Below are positions 24,910 through 33,119 of a DNA stretch of 46,673 bases, one piece after another; position 1 is the stretch's first letter; every line of letters starts with the position of its first letter. The stretch is taken from NCBI GenBank assembly GCA_964521525.1, contig CAZFTD010000004.1, positions 1-46,673 of the forward strand. The letters run 5' to 3'. The stretch comes from CALEUX01 sp964521525 (GTDB lineage: Bacteria > Bacteroidota > Bacteroidia > Bacteroidales > Marinilabiliaceae). Below the pieces are notes generated by a model. That model was not told where the DNA came from. It worked only from the letters and a program-made list of their open reading frames with translations, and did no database searches. Made by a program: the position numbers and the translations under genes.

Positions 24910-25479
24910 TTACCCGGTTACTTCTTTTGTTGCAAAATCAGCCAATCCTGCTATCATATCTTTATTTAAGAAAGGTTTTTGAGGAAGTTCAAAAACCAAC
25001 TCATCGTTATTGGCAGTTTGGAACTGAAAGCCGGTTTTTTGCAGTAATTTTATCGAAGAAAGGTTCTGATAATCTACCAGTGCTTCTATTTTTACGTTGT
25101 AATTATCATTAATCCAGTTTATAAATGCTTTTACCGCTTCAATGGCATAGCCTTTTCCCTGATAGTTCTCATTAAAATGATAACCAATTAATATACGAGC
25201 CTCCTCCTGACGCATATAAAGGATGCCAATGGTGTTGTTTTCCGGAACCAACGCAACGGCAAATTCCTGTTCATGATAATTGGATTCGTAGTTGGCAATG
25301 ATGTCATTAATGTTTTGAACCGCATCTTCTTCCGTAATTGGCAGAAAATCGTCGTACAAAGCAATGTTGGGATTGCCGAAAATTTTGAAATAAGCTGTGT
25401 AATCAGAAGTGGTTAAGTTTCTGATTAACAGCCTTTCGGTTGGTATTTGTACTTTGGAAAGTTCCGGTAATGTGTTCAC
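24910..25479 (-). CDS. GNAT family N-acetyltransferase (RimJ/RimL-like)
   Basis: A 189-residue acetyl-CoA-dependent transferase. It opens with the RimJ/RimL-like TERLLIRNLTTSDY. The acetyl-CoA pyrophosphate loop is NENYQGKGYAIEAV, and SIKLLQKTGFQ is the typical late helix-strand. The acceptor substrate (protein N-terminus or small amine) is unknown. It starts 14 bases downstream of the M3 peptidase stop, so the two probably share a transcript. Confidence 0.88.
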   Translation of the reverse strand: MNTLPELSKVQIPTERLLIRNLTTSDYTAYFKIFGNPNIALYDDFLPITEEDAVQNINDIIANYESNYHEQEFAVALVPENNTIGILYMRQEEARILIGYHFNENYQGKGYAIEAVKAFINWINDNYNVKIEALVDYQNLSSIKLLQKTGFQFQTANNDELVFELPQKPFLNKDMIAGLADFATKEVTG

Positions 25480-25493
25480 CTTTTCTTTTATAT

Positions 25494-27605
25494 TTACTTA
25501 ATAAGTCCGCTTCGTTCGAGCAAAGGTTGTATCGACGGTTCATGACCTCTGAAATTCACATACAACGTCATTGGGTGCTCGGTACCACCTTTCGATAAAA
25601 TGTTGGCTCTGAAACTTTCGGCAGTTGTTTTATCAAAGATTCCGTTTTGTTTAAAAAGGGCGAATGCATCAGCGTCAAGAACTTCGGCCCACTTGTAACC
25701 ATAGTAACCGGCAGCGTATCCGCCATCGAAAATATGAGTAAAAGCGGTGCTTAAGCTGGTTCCCTCAACAATTGGGAATAATTCGGTACGCTCCATGGCC
25801 TTTCTTTCAAAAGCAATAACATCCGAAGGTATTTCGTTTGTTAAATTGTGCCATGCCATATCGTTGAAACCAAAACTGAGCTGACGAACAGTAAAATATC
25901 CGCTTTGGAAGTTACCGGCAGCAATAATTTTATCTACCAGTTGGTCGGGAATGGTTTCACCAGTTTCATAATGCACAGCCACCTCTTGCAGCCATTCTTT
26001 TTCGCGCGCCCAGTTTTCCATTATTTGCGATGGAAGTTCAACAAAATCGCGGTAAACATTGGTTCCCGAAAGGCTTTCGTAATTAACAGCGCTCAGCATT
26101 CCATGCAATCCGTGACCAAACTCGTGGAGAAAAGTGGTTACTTCATAATAGGTTAATAGCGAAGGTTTGGTCTCAGTGGGAGCTGTGAAATTGCAAACCA
26201 GCGAGATGTGGGGGCGTGAGTCGGTTCCGTTTTCGGTGAACTGTTCTTTATAAGAGGTCATCCAGGCGCCTCCCTGTTTACTGCTTCTGGGATGAAAATC
26301 GAGGTACAACACCGATAAAAATTTCCCATCTTTATCAAATACCTCGTAGGCTTTTACGTCAGGATGGTAAACTGGTATTGCTGGATTATGCTTATAGGTT
26401 AATCCCCAAAGTTTATTGGTAAGGTTAAATATTCCATCAGTTACTCTGGTCAGCTCAAAGTAGGGTTTCACCATTTCATCGTTCAAATCGAACATAGATG
26501 ATTTCAGTTTCTCGGAATAATAGGAAAAATCCCATCGCTGCAATGGCTCATTAAGTCCCTGGGTTTTGGCAAAGGCAGCCACTTCCTTTACATCATTTGA
26601 TGCAAATGAAAAGGATTTTTCAAACAGTTCATCAAGGAATTTATTTACTTTTTCGGGCGATTGGGCCATGCGTTCTTCAAGTACATAATCAGCATGCGAT
26701 TTGTAGCCTAAAAGGCGGGCTTTCTCAAGCCTTAGCCGGGCCTGTTTCAGAATGTTTTCTTTGTTGTCGCGCTCGTTGTTTCGGTTGCCACGCGATGAAT
26801 ATGCTTTAAAAAGTTCTTCGCGGAGTGCACGATTGTCGGCATATTTCATGAAAGCCAGATAGCTTGGTGCCTGAAGGGAAAATAGCCAGCCTTCTTTATT
26901 TTCTGATTTTGCCAGCATGGCAGCGGCCTCTTTCACATGTTCGGGCAATCCTGCCAAATCGTTTTCGTTGGTTATATGCAGGCGGTAGTCGTTGGTTTCG
27001 GCCAATACATTTTCTCCAAACTCAACTGTAAGTTTCGATAGATCACCGGTTATTTCGCGGTAGCGCTTTTTATCCGATTCATTTAAAAGTGCTCCCTGGC
27101 GCACAAACGCTTTATAAGTATTATTTAAAAGCATTTGTTGCTCTGTTGACAGGTTCAGCGTGTCTTTGCTATCGTAAACCTGTTTAACTCTATTGAATAA
27201 GGCTTCGTTGAGCCAGATATCGTTGGCATATTCCGACAACAAAGGCGAAACTTCACGGGCGATGGATTGAATATCTTCATTTGTTTCGGCTGAGTTGATA
27301 TTAAAAAAGATATTGCTAATCCGTCCTAAAAGTTTTCCCGAATTCTCAAGCGTTTCAATGGTATTACTAAAAGTAGGCGCGGAACTGTTGGCTATAATGG
27401 CTGCAATTTCGCTTCTGCCTTTTTCCATTGCAGTTAAAAATGCCGGTATGTAATGTTCCGGTTTAATATCATTAAATGGAGCCGTTTGGTAGGGGGTTAT
27501 AAAATCTGATAATAGAGGGTTTTTCTGATTCATGCTTTTATTATTTTTACACGATAATAACAATCCTGCTATAAGCAAACAGGCTAAGATTTTTTTTAAT
27601 AGCAT
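25494..27605 (-). CDS. M3 family metallopeptidase lipoprotein (peptidyl-dipeptidase Dcp-like)
   Basis: A 703-residue zinc peptidase of family M3 (Dcp/oligopeptidase A type), degrading short peptides. The N-terminus is a lipoprotein signal with lipobox LLSC, Cys19, so it is anchored in the periplasm or outer membrane, unlike cytosolic Dcp. The zinc motif is H494-EFGH in TFLHEFGHGLHGM, followed by ELPSQIMENW with the third ligand expected downstream in the family pattern. The length matches Dcp. A GNAT gene follows 14 bases downstream. Confidence 0.92.
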   Translation of the reverse strand: MLLKKILACLLIAGLLLSCKNNKSMNQKNPLLSDFITPYQTAPFNDIKPEHYIPAFLTAMEKGRSEIAAIIANSSAPTFSNTIETLENSGKLLGRISNIFFNINSAETNEDIQSIAREVSPLLSEYANDIWLNEALFNRVKQVYDSKDTLNLSTEQQMLLNNTYKAFVRQGALLNESDKKRYREITGDLSKLTVEFGENVLAETNDYRLHITNENDLAGLPEHVKEAAAMLAKSENKEGWLFSLQAPSYLAFMKYADNRALREELFKAYSSRGNRNNERDNKENILKQARLRLEKARLLGYKSHADYVLEERMAQSPEKVNKFLDELFEKSFSFASNDVKEVAAFAKTQGLNEPLQRWDFSYYSEKLKSSMFDLNDEMVKPYFELTRVTDGIFNLTNKLWGLTYKHNPAIPVYHPDVKAYEVFDKDGKFLSVLYLDFHPRSSKQGGAWMTSYKEQFTENGTDSRPHISLVCNFTAPTETKPSLLTYYEVTTFLHEFGHGLHGMLSAVNYESLSGTNVYRDFVELPSQIMENWAREKEWLQEVAVHYETGETIPDQLVDKIIAAGNFQSGYFTVRQLSFGFNDMAWHNLTNEIPSDVIAFERKAMERTELFPIVEGTSLSTAFTHIFDGGYAAGYYGYKWAEVLDADAFALFKQNGIFDKTTAESFRANILSKGGTEHPMTLYVNFRGHEPSIQPLLERSGLIK

Positions 27606-27886
27606 AACTGTCTTTTTAAATTTTTGTTTGTTTAAGTTATAAGTCTTTGTTGGTAAAATGGTTCATCTTTACAAATACCTGAAAAACCCCCAACCAGGAA
27701 TTCAATTAAATTGGCACTAATTTAGGGTTGACATATAACGAAAAACAATGCAATTTTAGCTATTCAAAATTGAATCACAAAACAGGTAGTTGCCATAATC
27801 TTCTTTTTTGGGGAGTGATTTATATATGTAGTTGATAGTGAGTGTTTAATAAATTTATTTTGATTTTTTAATAAAGGTTGTTCGAT

Positions 27887-28945
27887 ATGAAACTTATTGT
27901 ATTAGTTTTTTTTATTTGTCTTCTTGTAGGTATAACTCATCCCGCTTTTGGCATTGAACCTCCAGGGAAAATAATTAATGTTAGTCAGTTTGATGCCACC
28001 AATCAGAAAAAACTGACTAAGGCCAATGCTTTAATTGAAAAGGGAAACCAATTTTGGAAGCAGGCACATGATTATGATAGTGAGATAGAAATGTTAAAGA
28101 GTGAGTTCCGGTTTGGGAAATCTCAAAAACTTGAGAAGAAAAAGGAACGATTGCTCTTGCAGGCAGCCAATTATTATAGAGATGGTCACAAAAGCCAGTA
28201 CAAAGTTTTAGAGAAAACCCTACAGAGTAACATTAGGGAGCAGGACTCCAATGAAGCCCGTGAAGCCTTAATGGATGGTGAAGGGTTGTACAAAAAAGCC
28301 CGTAAAGTAAGGTTAAATGCCGAAAATCGTTTTAGTAAGGATAAAACCGTTGATTTGATTTATGAAGCGGTAGATTTGGAAAATCAGGCACTATCGGTCA
28401 TGGAGCGAAAATTCTATCCTCAAAGTACTATTGAACCTTCAAATTCAATCGTAGTAGCCGGAATAGACAACAGTTTAAAGTCAGAAACTATTTCATTTGC
28501 CGAAGAGAAATTTGTTCCGGTAATTTCTGCTCAACCTGAAGCGGCAGCAACTATAGCAATTCCTGTTGAGACTCCTCAGGTAATAGCACCAGTTGCAATT
28601 GTTGAATCGCCTCCCGCTGTGGTTCCTGTAATAGAGGAACCAGACCCCGAAAAGAAAACTGCACCAGCACCTAAAGAAAGTCCCAAATTGTTTTTCTCAA
28701 TTCAAATTCTGGCCGATAGGAGCGAAGTTTCTCAAGCAGCTATTTCAAGGGTTTATTCAGGTGATTTGCCCGTGATTTATATGATTGGTGATGGTTGGCA
28801 CCGCTATATGGTTGGGCGGTTTAAAACACTGGCAGAAGCGCGTCAATCCATGACAAGTGAAGGAATTAAAGGGTTTATTGTGGCTTACAATGGAGACACC
28901 CGAATAACCGTTCAGGAAGCTGTTGATTTGTCGAAGAATCATTAA
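27887..28945 (+). CDS. SPOR-domain exported protein
   Basis: A 352-residue protein from ATG 27887 (MKLIVLVFFICLLVG), with a signal peptide ending near HPAFG. Residues of about 30-165 are helical and charged, likely coiled coil. A Pro/Ala/Val-rich linker spans about 205-270. A C-terminal SPOR domain follows (about 268-345: KLFFSIQILADRSEV, then WHRYMVGRFKTLAEA). SPOR domains bind denuded glycan strands at division septa. The middle part is unlike any family I know. It is followed by an intrinsic terminator. Confidence 0.82.
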   Translation: MKLIVLVFFICLLVGITHPAFGIEPPGKIINVSQFDATNQKKLTKANALIEKGNQFWKQAHDYDSEIEMLKSEFRFGKSQKLEKKKERLLLQAANYYRDGHKSQYKVLEKTLQSNIREQDSNEAREALMDGEGLYKKARKVRLNAENRFSKDKTVDLIYEAVDLENQALSVMERKFYPQSTIEPSNSIVVAGIDNSLKSETISFAEEKFVPVISAQPEAAATIAIPVETPQVIAPVAIVESPPAVVPVIEEPDPEKKTAPAPKESPKLFFSIQILADRSEVSQAAISRVYSGDLPVIYMIGDGWHRYMVGRFKTLAEARQSMTSEGIKGFIVAYNGDTRITVQEAVDLSKNH

Positions 28946-28983
28946 AAGAAAAATAGTATCGTAATCTATTTAAAAAAATGAAA

Positions 28984-29016
28984 GGGGTGCCGTTTTATGG
29001 CATCCCATTTTGTTTT
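28984..29016 (+). terminator. intrinsic terminator after the SPOR gene
   Basis: GGGGTGCC (28984-28991) pairs with GGCATCCC (28999-29006), one G-T pair, 7-base loop. ATTTTGTTTT follows. Confidence 0.7.
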
Positions 29017-29219
29017 ACCTTAGTCACATGGGTTGTATGCTAATTTTAAATACAACATTAAAGGCCTTTTTACATTTAAATATTAAATGGTTTAATTCAG
29101 ATTCAGGTTGAATCTGTGTAAAGTATCGCATTTAAACTTTCAGTTTTTTAATTTTACAACAATCATTTTAATTTTGTGTTGACGATAATACGTTTTAATA
29201 TTTCTTAAAAATGATAATT

Positions 29220-30182
29220 ATGAAAAGATTTGTTGGAGTTTTTGTTCTCTTTCTATTGATAATTAGCAGTGTAGATGGACAAAAAAACATTCCTGCTTTT
29301 CTCGAATTGGGCAAACACGATGCAAAAATATTGACTGAAGCTTATCTGCGCCCATATGGTGATATGCTTGGAAAAACTTTAAATGGCGGATGGTACAACT
29401 CAGCCGATGTTCATAAAGTTGCCGGGTTTAATTTTACAGTTGGCGTGAATATGGCTATGGTACCTGCATCGGGCAGTAATTTTGATGTTGCGGCACTGCT
29501 TCCAAAAATGGAAAATAACTGGGGGCTAAAAGATGGTAATCATATTGCTCCTACGGTGGCTGGAAGTATGCGCACGCGCCCTACGCTTACGTTTGAAGAT
29601 GAGGATGTGTTAACGTTACCAAATGGCTCCGGGTTTGATAAGTTTCCAATGCCTATTGTTCAGTTTGGAGTTGGTTTACCATTCCGAACAGAAATATCTG
29701 CCAGGTTTGTGCCCGGATTTGAAATTTCCGATGCCGGAAAGGTTAAAATGCTTGGTTTTAGCGTTAAACATAGTGTAAAAGAGTATATTCCCGGTGTTAA
29801 GCGAGTTCCGTTTTTAAGCTCATCTTTAATGATTGGATATACCAATTTTGGAAGTGATTTAGGTGTTGTTTATAAATCAGGTACTAACCAAAAACTGAAT
29901 ATTGACGCCAACGGGTTTACAACCAGGTTGCTGGTAGGAGTTAATTTGCCTGTTATTGCGGTTTATACAGGTTTTGGTTATGGATCGACCACTAGTGATT
30001 TCGCACTCAAAGGTGATTATGAAGGAATTGGTTATAACCCGCTAAAGGTGGGTTACAAAACCAGTGGTTTCGATGCCAATGCCGGTGTAAGGTTACGTTT
30101 TGGTATTATTGCCATCCACGGCGATTATACAATAGGCGATTATCCAATGGCTTCCGTGGGAATTGGCCTAAGTTTCAGGTGA
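29220..30182 (+). CDS. DUF6588 family exported protein
   Basis: A 320-residue protein with a signal peptide (MKRFVGVFVLFLLIISSVDG). The remainder is beta-rich with repeated Gly-aromatic strands, and the last strand ends in GIGLSFR, suggesting an outer-membrane beta-barrel. It matches my recollection of the DUF6588 family in Bacteroidota; the function is unknown. An in-frame ATG at 29211 adds three residues. The 3' end abuts, on the opposite strand, a truncated aminotransferase gene, so this boundary is a rearrangement scar. Confidence 0.75.
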   Translation: MKRFVGVFVLFLLIISSVDGQKNIPAFLELGKHDAKILTEAYLRPYGDMLGKTLNGGWYNSADVHKVAGFNFTVGVNMAMVPASGSNFDVAALLPKMENNWGLKDGNHIAPTVAGSMRTRPTLTFEDEDVLTLPNGSGFDKFPMPIVQFGVGLPFRTEISARFVPGFEISDAGKVKMLGFSVKHSVKEYIPGVKRVPFLSSSLMIGYTNFGSDLGVVYKSGTNQKLNIDANGFTTRLLVGVNLPVIAVYTGFGYGSTTSDFALKGDYEGIGYNPLKVGYKTSGFDANAGVRLRFGIIAIHGDYTIGDYPMASVGIGLSFR

Positions 30183-30185
30183 TTG

Positions 30186-30706
30186 CCTTTTATTTTTACC
30201 TACAGAAGCAACGCCGGTTTCAATTAAAAAGGCCGAAATGTTATTGAAATCAATTTTCTTAATGGCATCCAAATCGTTGTATTTTACATTTACTAACCGT
30301 CAGTAATCTGTCCATATCCATAAGCGCTTAAATACGAATTATCAGTTTTGAGGATTTTTTTCTTCCCGGTTATATGTTTTGCAATTGTAATTGAAAGATT
30401 TACTGCTTCCGAACCGGAACTTAAAAACACACTGGCACCATTTTCAAATCCAATTAATTGTTGAAGTTTAAGTGAAAGCGCCTCGGCAAATTCGTTTCTG
30501 AAATGGTAACCATGATGAATAGTGAGCTTAATCTGGTTATTAATTCTCTTAAGTAACTGCTTGTTATTGTGTCCAATATTGCAACACCATACGCCCGATT
30601 CAAAATCGATGTATGTTTTTCCATCGGCATCTAATAATTGGCAATCGTTCGACTTTTTTAAGATTTTTTCGTTTGAATGATATAATGGAATAAGTGCGGA
30701 ATTCAT
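30186..30706 (-). pseudogene. class-III aminotransferase, frameshifted and 3'-truncated
   Basis: From ATG 30706 the frame encodes 137 residues clearly of the class-III PLP aminotransferase N-terminal half (LLDADGKTYIDFESGVWCCN, NIGHNN, VFLSSGSEAVNLSI), then stops at 30293-30298. In the next frame the similarity resumes at once (LVNVKYNDLDAIKKIDFNN, then AFLIETGVASVG), so there is a frameshift near 30297. The protein then ends at the DUF6588 gene boundary, before the PLP lysine and the whole C-terminal half. A functional enzyme of about 400 residues is impossible. The original specificity is unknown. Confidence 0.82.
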
Positions 30707-30739
30707 AGTTAAACAGAGTAGTTCCTGACCACAAGTTAA

Positions 30740-30900
30740 CAGGAAAAAGGCAGAAGACTAAAGGCAGAAGACTAAAGGCAGAAGTTGTTTCTATATAGAT
30801 TTATAGTTTAATAGCTTATTGCTTAAAGCCCTATGCTCTATGCTCTTCGCCATATGCCCTTCGCCCTATGCTCCATGCTCTAACCTCTTCGCTCTAAACT
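30740..30900. repeat. heptamer-phased tract with three word modules
   Basis: AGGCAGA AGACTAA AGGCAGA AGACTAA AGGCAGA (30748-30785), then a TTAT/TTTAGTT stretch, then GCCCTAT GCTCTAT GCTCTTC GCCATAT GCCCTTC GCCCTAT GCTCCAT GCTCTAA (about 30828-30885), all on a 7-base step. It abuts the nitroreductase stop. Confidence 0.75.
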
Positions 30901-31431
30901 TTAGTCGTTCATTGAAAATCCATTATAGAAAACCACCTCGTCAATTGGTTTTCGTTTTTTTTCTTCAGGTTTAATTGTCTCGGTAGGGTATCCTATCGGA
31001 ATTAATACTATCGGAACCAAATTGGCTGGCAGTTGGAGGGCTTCACTCACTTTGTCAGGGTTAAAATTGCATACCCAGCAGGTGCCTAATCCTTTTGATG
31101 CTGCCATCAGGGTAATATGGTCTGTAGCAATAGAAACATCAATATCGCAGTGGTCTTTGCCATCAGATGGCCTTTTCCACGATTCGCTATAATCGCCGCA
31201 AATAACGATAATTTGTGGTGCACCTCCGAACCAGTCTCTTGGGTAAGATTCCCGAATCTGACGCAAAACCAAAGGGTCGTTAACAACGACAAATTTCCAT
31301 GGCTGATAATTGCACGCTGAAGGTGCCAGTCGGCCTGCTTCCAAAATTTCGAGCATCAACTGATGGTCAATCTTCGTTTTTTGGAATGAACGAACCGATT
31401 TTCGCAATTTAATTAAATCAATAAATTCAAT
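30901..31431 (-). CDS. nitroreductase family protein with apparent ATT (or TTG) start
   Basis: An FMN-dependent oxidoreductase of about 176 residues. Family hallmarks are LRKSVRSFQ at the N-terminus, SACNYQPWKFVVV for FMN binding, ASKGLGTCWVC and IPIGYPTE. The family N-terminus is normally M-E/D-F-I-D-L-I-K-x-R; here the frame reads IEFIDLIKLRKSVRSF, where the first codon is ATT (31429-31431), with GTC and then a TAA upstream and no ATG. The alternative is TTG at 31405-31407 (MRKSVRSF), which loses eight conserved residues. Start choice is an inference; the rest is clear. Confidence 0.83.
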   Translation of the reverse strand: MEFIDLIKLRKSVRSFQKTKIDHQLMLEILEAGRLAPSACNYQPWKFVVVNDPLVLRQIRESYPRDWFGGAPQIIVICGDYSESWKRPSDGKDHCDIDVSIATDHITLMAASKGLGTCWVCNFNPDKVSEALQLPANLVPIVLIPIGYPTETIKPEEKKRKPIDEVVFYNGFSMND

Positions 31432-31592
31432 GACTTATGCAATTGTGTTAGGATAACAATTCTGAAGAATCTATTTAAATAGTTCGTCAGGCTTTTTTTT
31501 AATCAGATGGTAGTGTTTCAAAAGGAATTATCTCGAACCAATTAAAACGTTTTAAAATTAACCAAACACTAATATATTGGCAAACAGAAAAG

Positions 31593-31631
31593 CATAAAAA
31601 AAGGGCCGTGCAAAATGCAATCGACCCTTTT
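31593..31631. terminator. terminator-like hairpin in a divergent intergenic region
   Basis: AAAAGGGCCG (31599-31608) pairs with CGACCCTTTT (31622-31631), one G-T pair, 13-base loop. On the minus strand it is followed by eight T, a textbook intrinsic terminator. Yet the neighbouring genes both start at this gap (nitroreductase to the left, DUF2807 gene to the right), so no annotated gene ends here. A second inverted repeat, AAATGGTAA (31734-31742) with TTACCATTT (31782-31790), sits just upstream of the DUF2807 gene. Confidence 0.55.
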
Positions 31632-31815
31632 ACAACATTATTTAATAAACCAAAAGCATTTAAAGATAATGAAACTTTTCTTTAATTAATTCGATATTTC
31701 AATTATTTTTCTCTTATTTTTTTCTATTTTTTAAAATGGTAAGGCTTTCGTTACCGGTAATCAGCTTAAGGTTTTGTATCTTTACCATTTGATTGAATGA
31801 TTTACAGTTTTACCA

Positions 31816-32640
31816 ATGAATTTTTTATTAGTTTTTTCCTTTAACGCCTTAAAATTTGTACTGGACCGCTTTTTGATTTTCAGTATTTCAATTTTTGCTG
31901 TTTTTCTGTGGAGTTGTGAAGGGATTCTTAAACTGGAGCTTACCGGCGATGGAAATATTATTGTACAGAACAGATATATCAATTCAATTAACGAAGTTGA
32001 ATTGACAGAAGATTTTTTACTGGAAATTATTCAATCGGACACACGCAAGTTGAAGGTTGAGGCGGACTCAAATCTCATGTCATATATAGAGACCATTGTT
32101 GAAAAGGAGAAGTTAATCATACAACGCAAAAGTAATTTTGCATTGTCGCCCCGTAAACAGGTAAAAATTACATTAATGGTTGAAAGCCTTGAAAAAGTAG
32201 TTGCTACCAGCGGAATTATTGTTTGCGACACGCTTAATTTCAAAAATTTCGAAATTAATAGTTTTGGATCTGCTGATGTTACCAGTCGTTGTATAATTTC
32301 TTCTTATTTTTACTACTACACAGAAGGTGGTACTTCCGGCTTGCTAAATGGTTGTTTTGGCACCTTTAAAATAAGACAGGTGGGTTCTGCTGAATCAACA
32401 CTCTCTGGAAGTGCCGAAAATTTACAAATTATTCAGGAGGGTTCCGGTAAGGTTGAAGCTTACAAACTTAAGGTGCCTGATGTAAGCATTTCGCTTTTTG
32501 GTTCGGGTCTTGTTTTTTGTAAGGCCACAGAGCAATTAAAAGTTGATATTAAGGGAAAAGGTCGGGTTTATTTTGTTGGAAGCCCGTTGGTTATTTCCAC
32601 TATTGAAGGTGGAGGCGCTTTAATTCAGGACAAAGAATAA
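31816..32640 (+). CDS. DUF2807 (GIN-domain) lipoprotein, putative
   Basis: A 274-residue protein with a long N-terminal hydrophobic segment ending in FLWSC, so Cys34 is a probable lipidation site. The rest is a right-handed beta-helix-like DUF2807/GIN domain with repeated short strands (VEADSNLMSYIET, LEKVVATSG, FEINSFGSADVTS, LQIIQEGSGKVEA). GIN proteins are exported auto-transporter-like or adhesin-like proteins with no firm function. It overlaps nothing; the zinc-ribbon gene on the other strand ends one base beyond its stop. Confidence 0.78.
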   Translation: MNFLLVFSFNALKFVLDRFLIFSISIFAVFLWSCEGILKLELTGDGNIIVQNRYINSINEVELTEDFLLEIIQSDTRKLKVEADSNLMSYIETIVEKEKLIIQRKSNFALSPRKQVKITLMVESLEKVVATSGIIVCDTLNFKNFEINSFGSADVTSRCIISSYFYYYTEGGTSGLLNGCFGTFKIRQVGSAESTLSGSAENLQIIQEGSGKVEAYKLKVPDVSISLFGSGLVFCKATEQLKVDIKGKGRVYFVGSPLVISTIEGGGALIQDKE

Positions 32641-32641
32641 A

Positions 32642-32836
32642 TTAAATACATCCACAAACAAAACCTTCCGATAACGAATCCAACGCGTCCAACTCTGATT
32701 TTATTTCCTTATCGGTTCCTTTGCAATTAGGGCAAACAGGCAAATTCGTTTTCTTATTATAATCAATATCTTTGTTTTTAATGGTTGCTCCACAAACAAA
32801 GCAGCTTTTATTTTTTGTCGACTTATTATCGGACAT
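32642..32836 (-). CDS. small zinc-ribbon protein
   Basis: A 64-residue protein with two CxxC pairs (C12/C15 in SCFVCG and C35/C38 in PVCPNC), the spacing of a treble-clef or zinc ribbon, and a third, unusual C-terminal pair (C61, C63 in FVCGCI). The middle is Lys/Asp/Asn-rich. It has no membrane or nucleic-acid motif that I recognise. Strong cysteine periodicity supports it as a real gene despite its size. It converges on the DUF2807 gene with a one-base gap. Confidence 0.75.
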   Translation of the reverse strand: MSDNKSTKNKSCFVCGATIKNKDIDYNKKTNLPVCPNCKGTDKEIKSELDALDSLSEGFVCGCI

Positions 32837-32984
32837 AAAATTCGTTTTGATGTAATTAGTATTACAAATTTATGATTTATATTTCAGATGCCGTTGTGTA
32901 TGAAGCTGCCAAAATATTATAAGTAAAAAGTTTGTTGAATTAGAAGTATAATTTGCTTTGTAACTAAATACAAGTAAGCAGGAA

Positions 32985-33092
32985 TAAGGCAGAAGTTTAG
33001 AGTTTATGGTTGAGGGTTACTAAGGGCTAAGAGCATAGGGCAAAGGGCGAAGAGTTGGCAACTATGAGCTAACACCTAACACCTAACACCTT
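32985..33092. repeat. heptamer-phased tract upstream of a glycosyltransferase
   Basis: AAGGGCT AAGAGCA TAGGGCA AAGGGCG AAGAGTT GGCAACT ATGAGCT AACACCT AACACCT AACACCT from about 33020, exact 7-base step. The GGGC module passes into the CTAACACC module, which lies nearest the ATG at 33120. Confidence 0.8.
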
Positions 33093-33119
33093 GTTTAGCA
33101 TAATAATAATTGTAATTAA

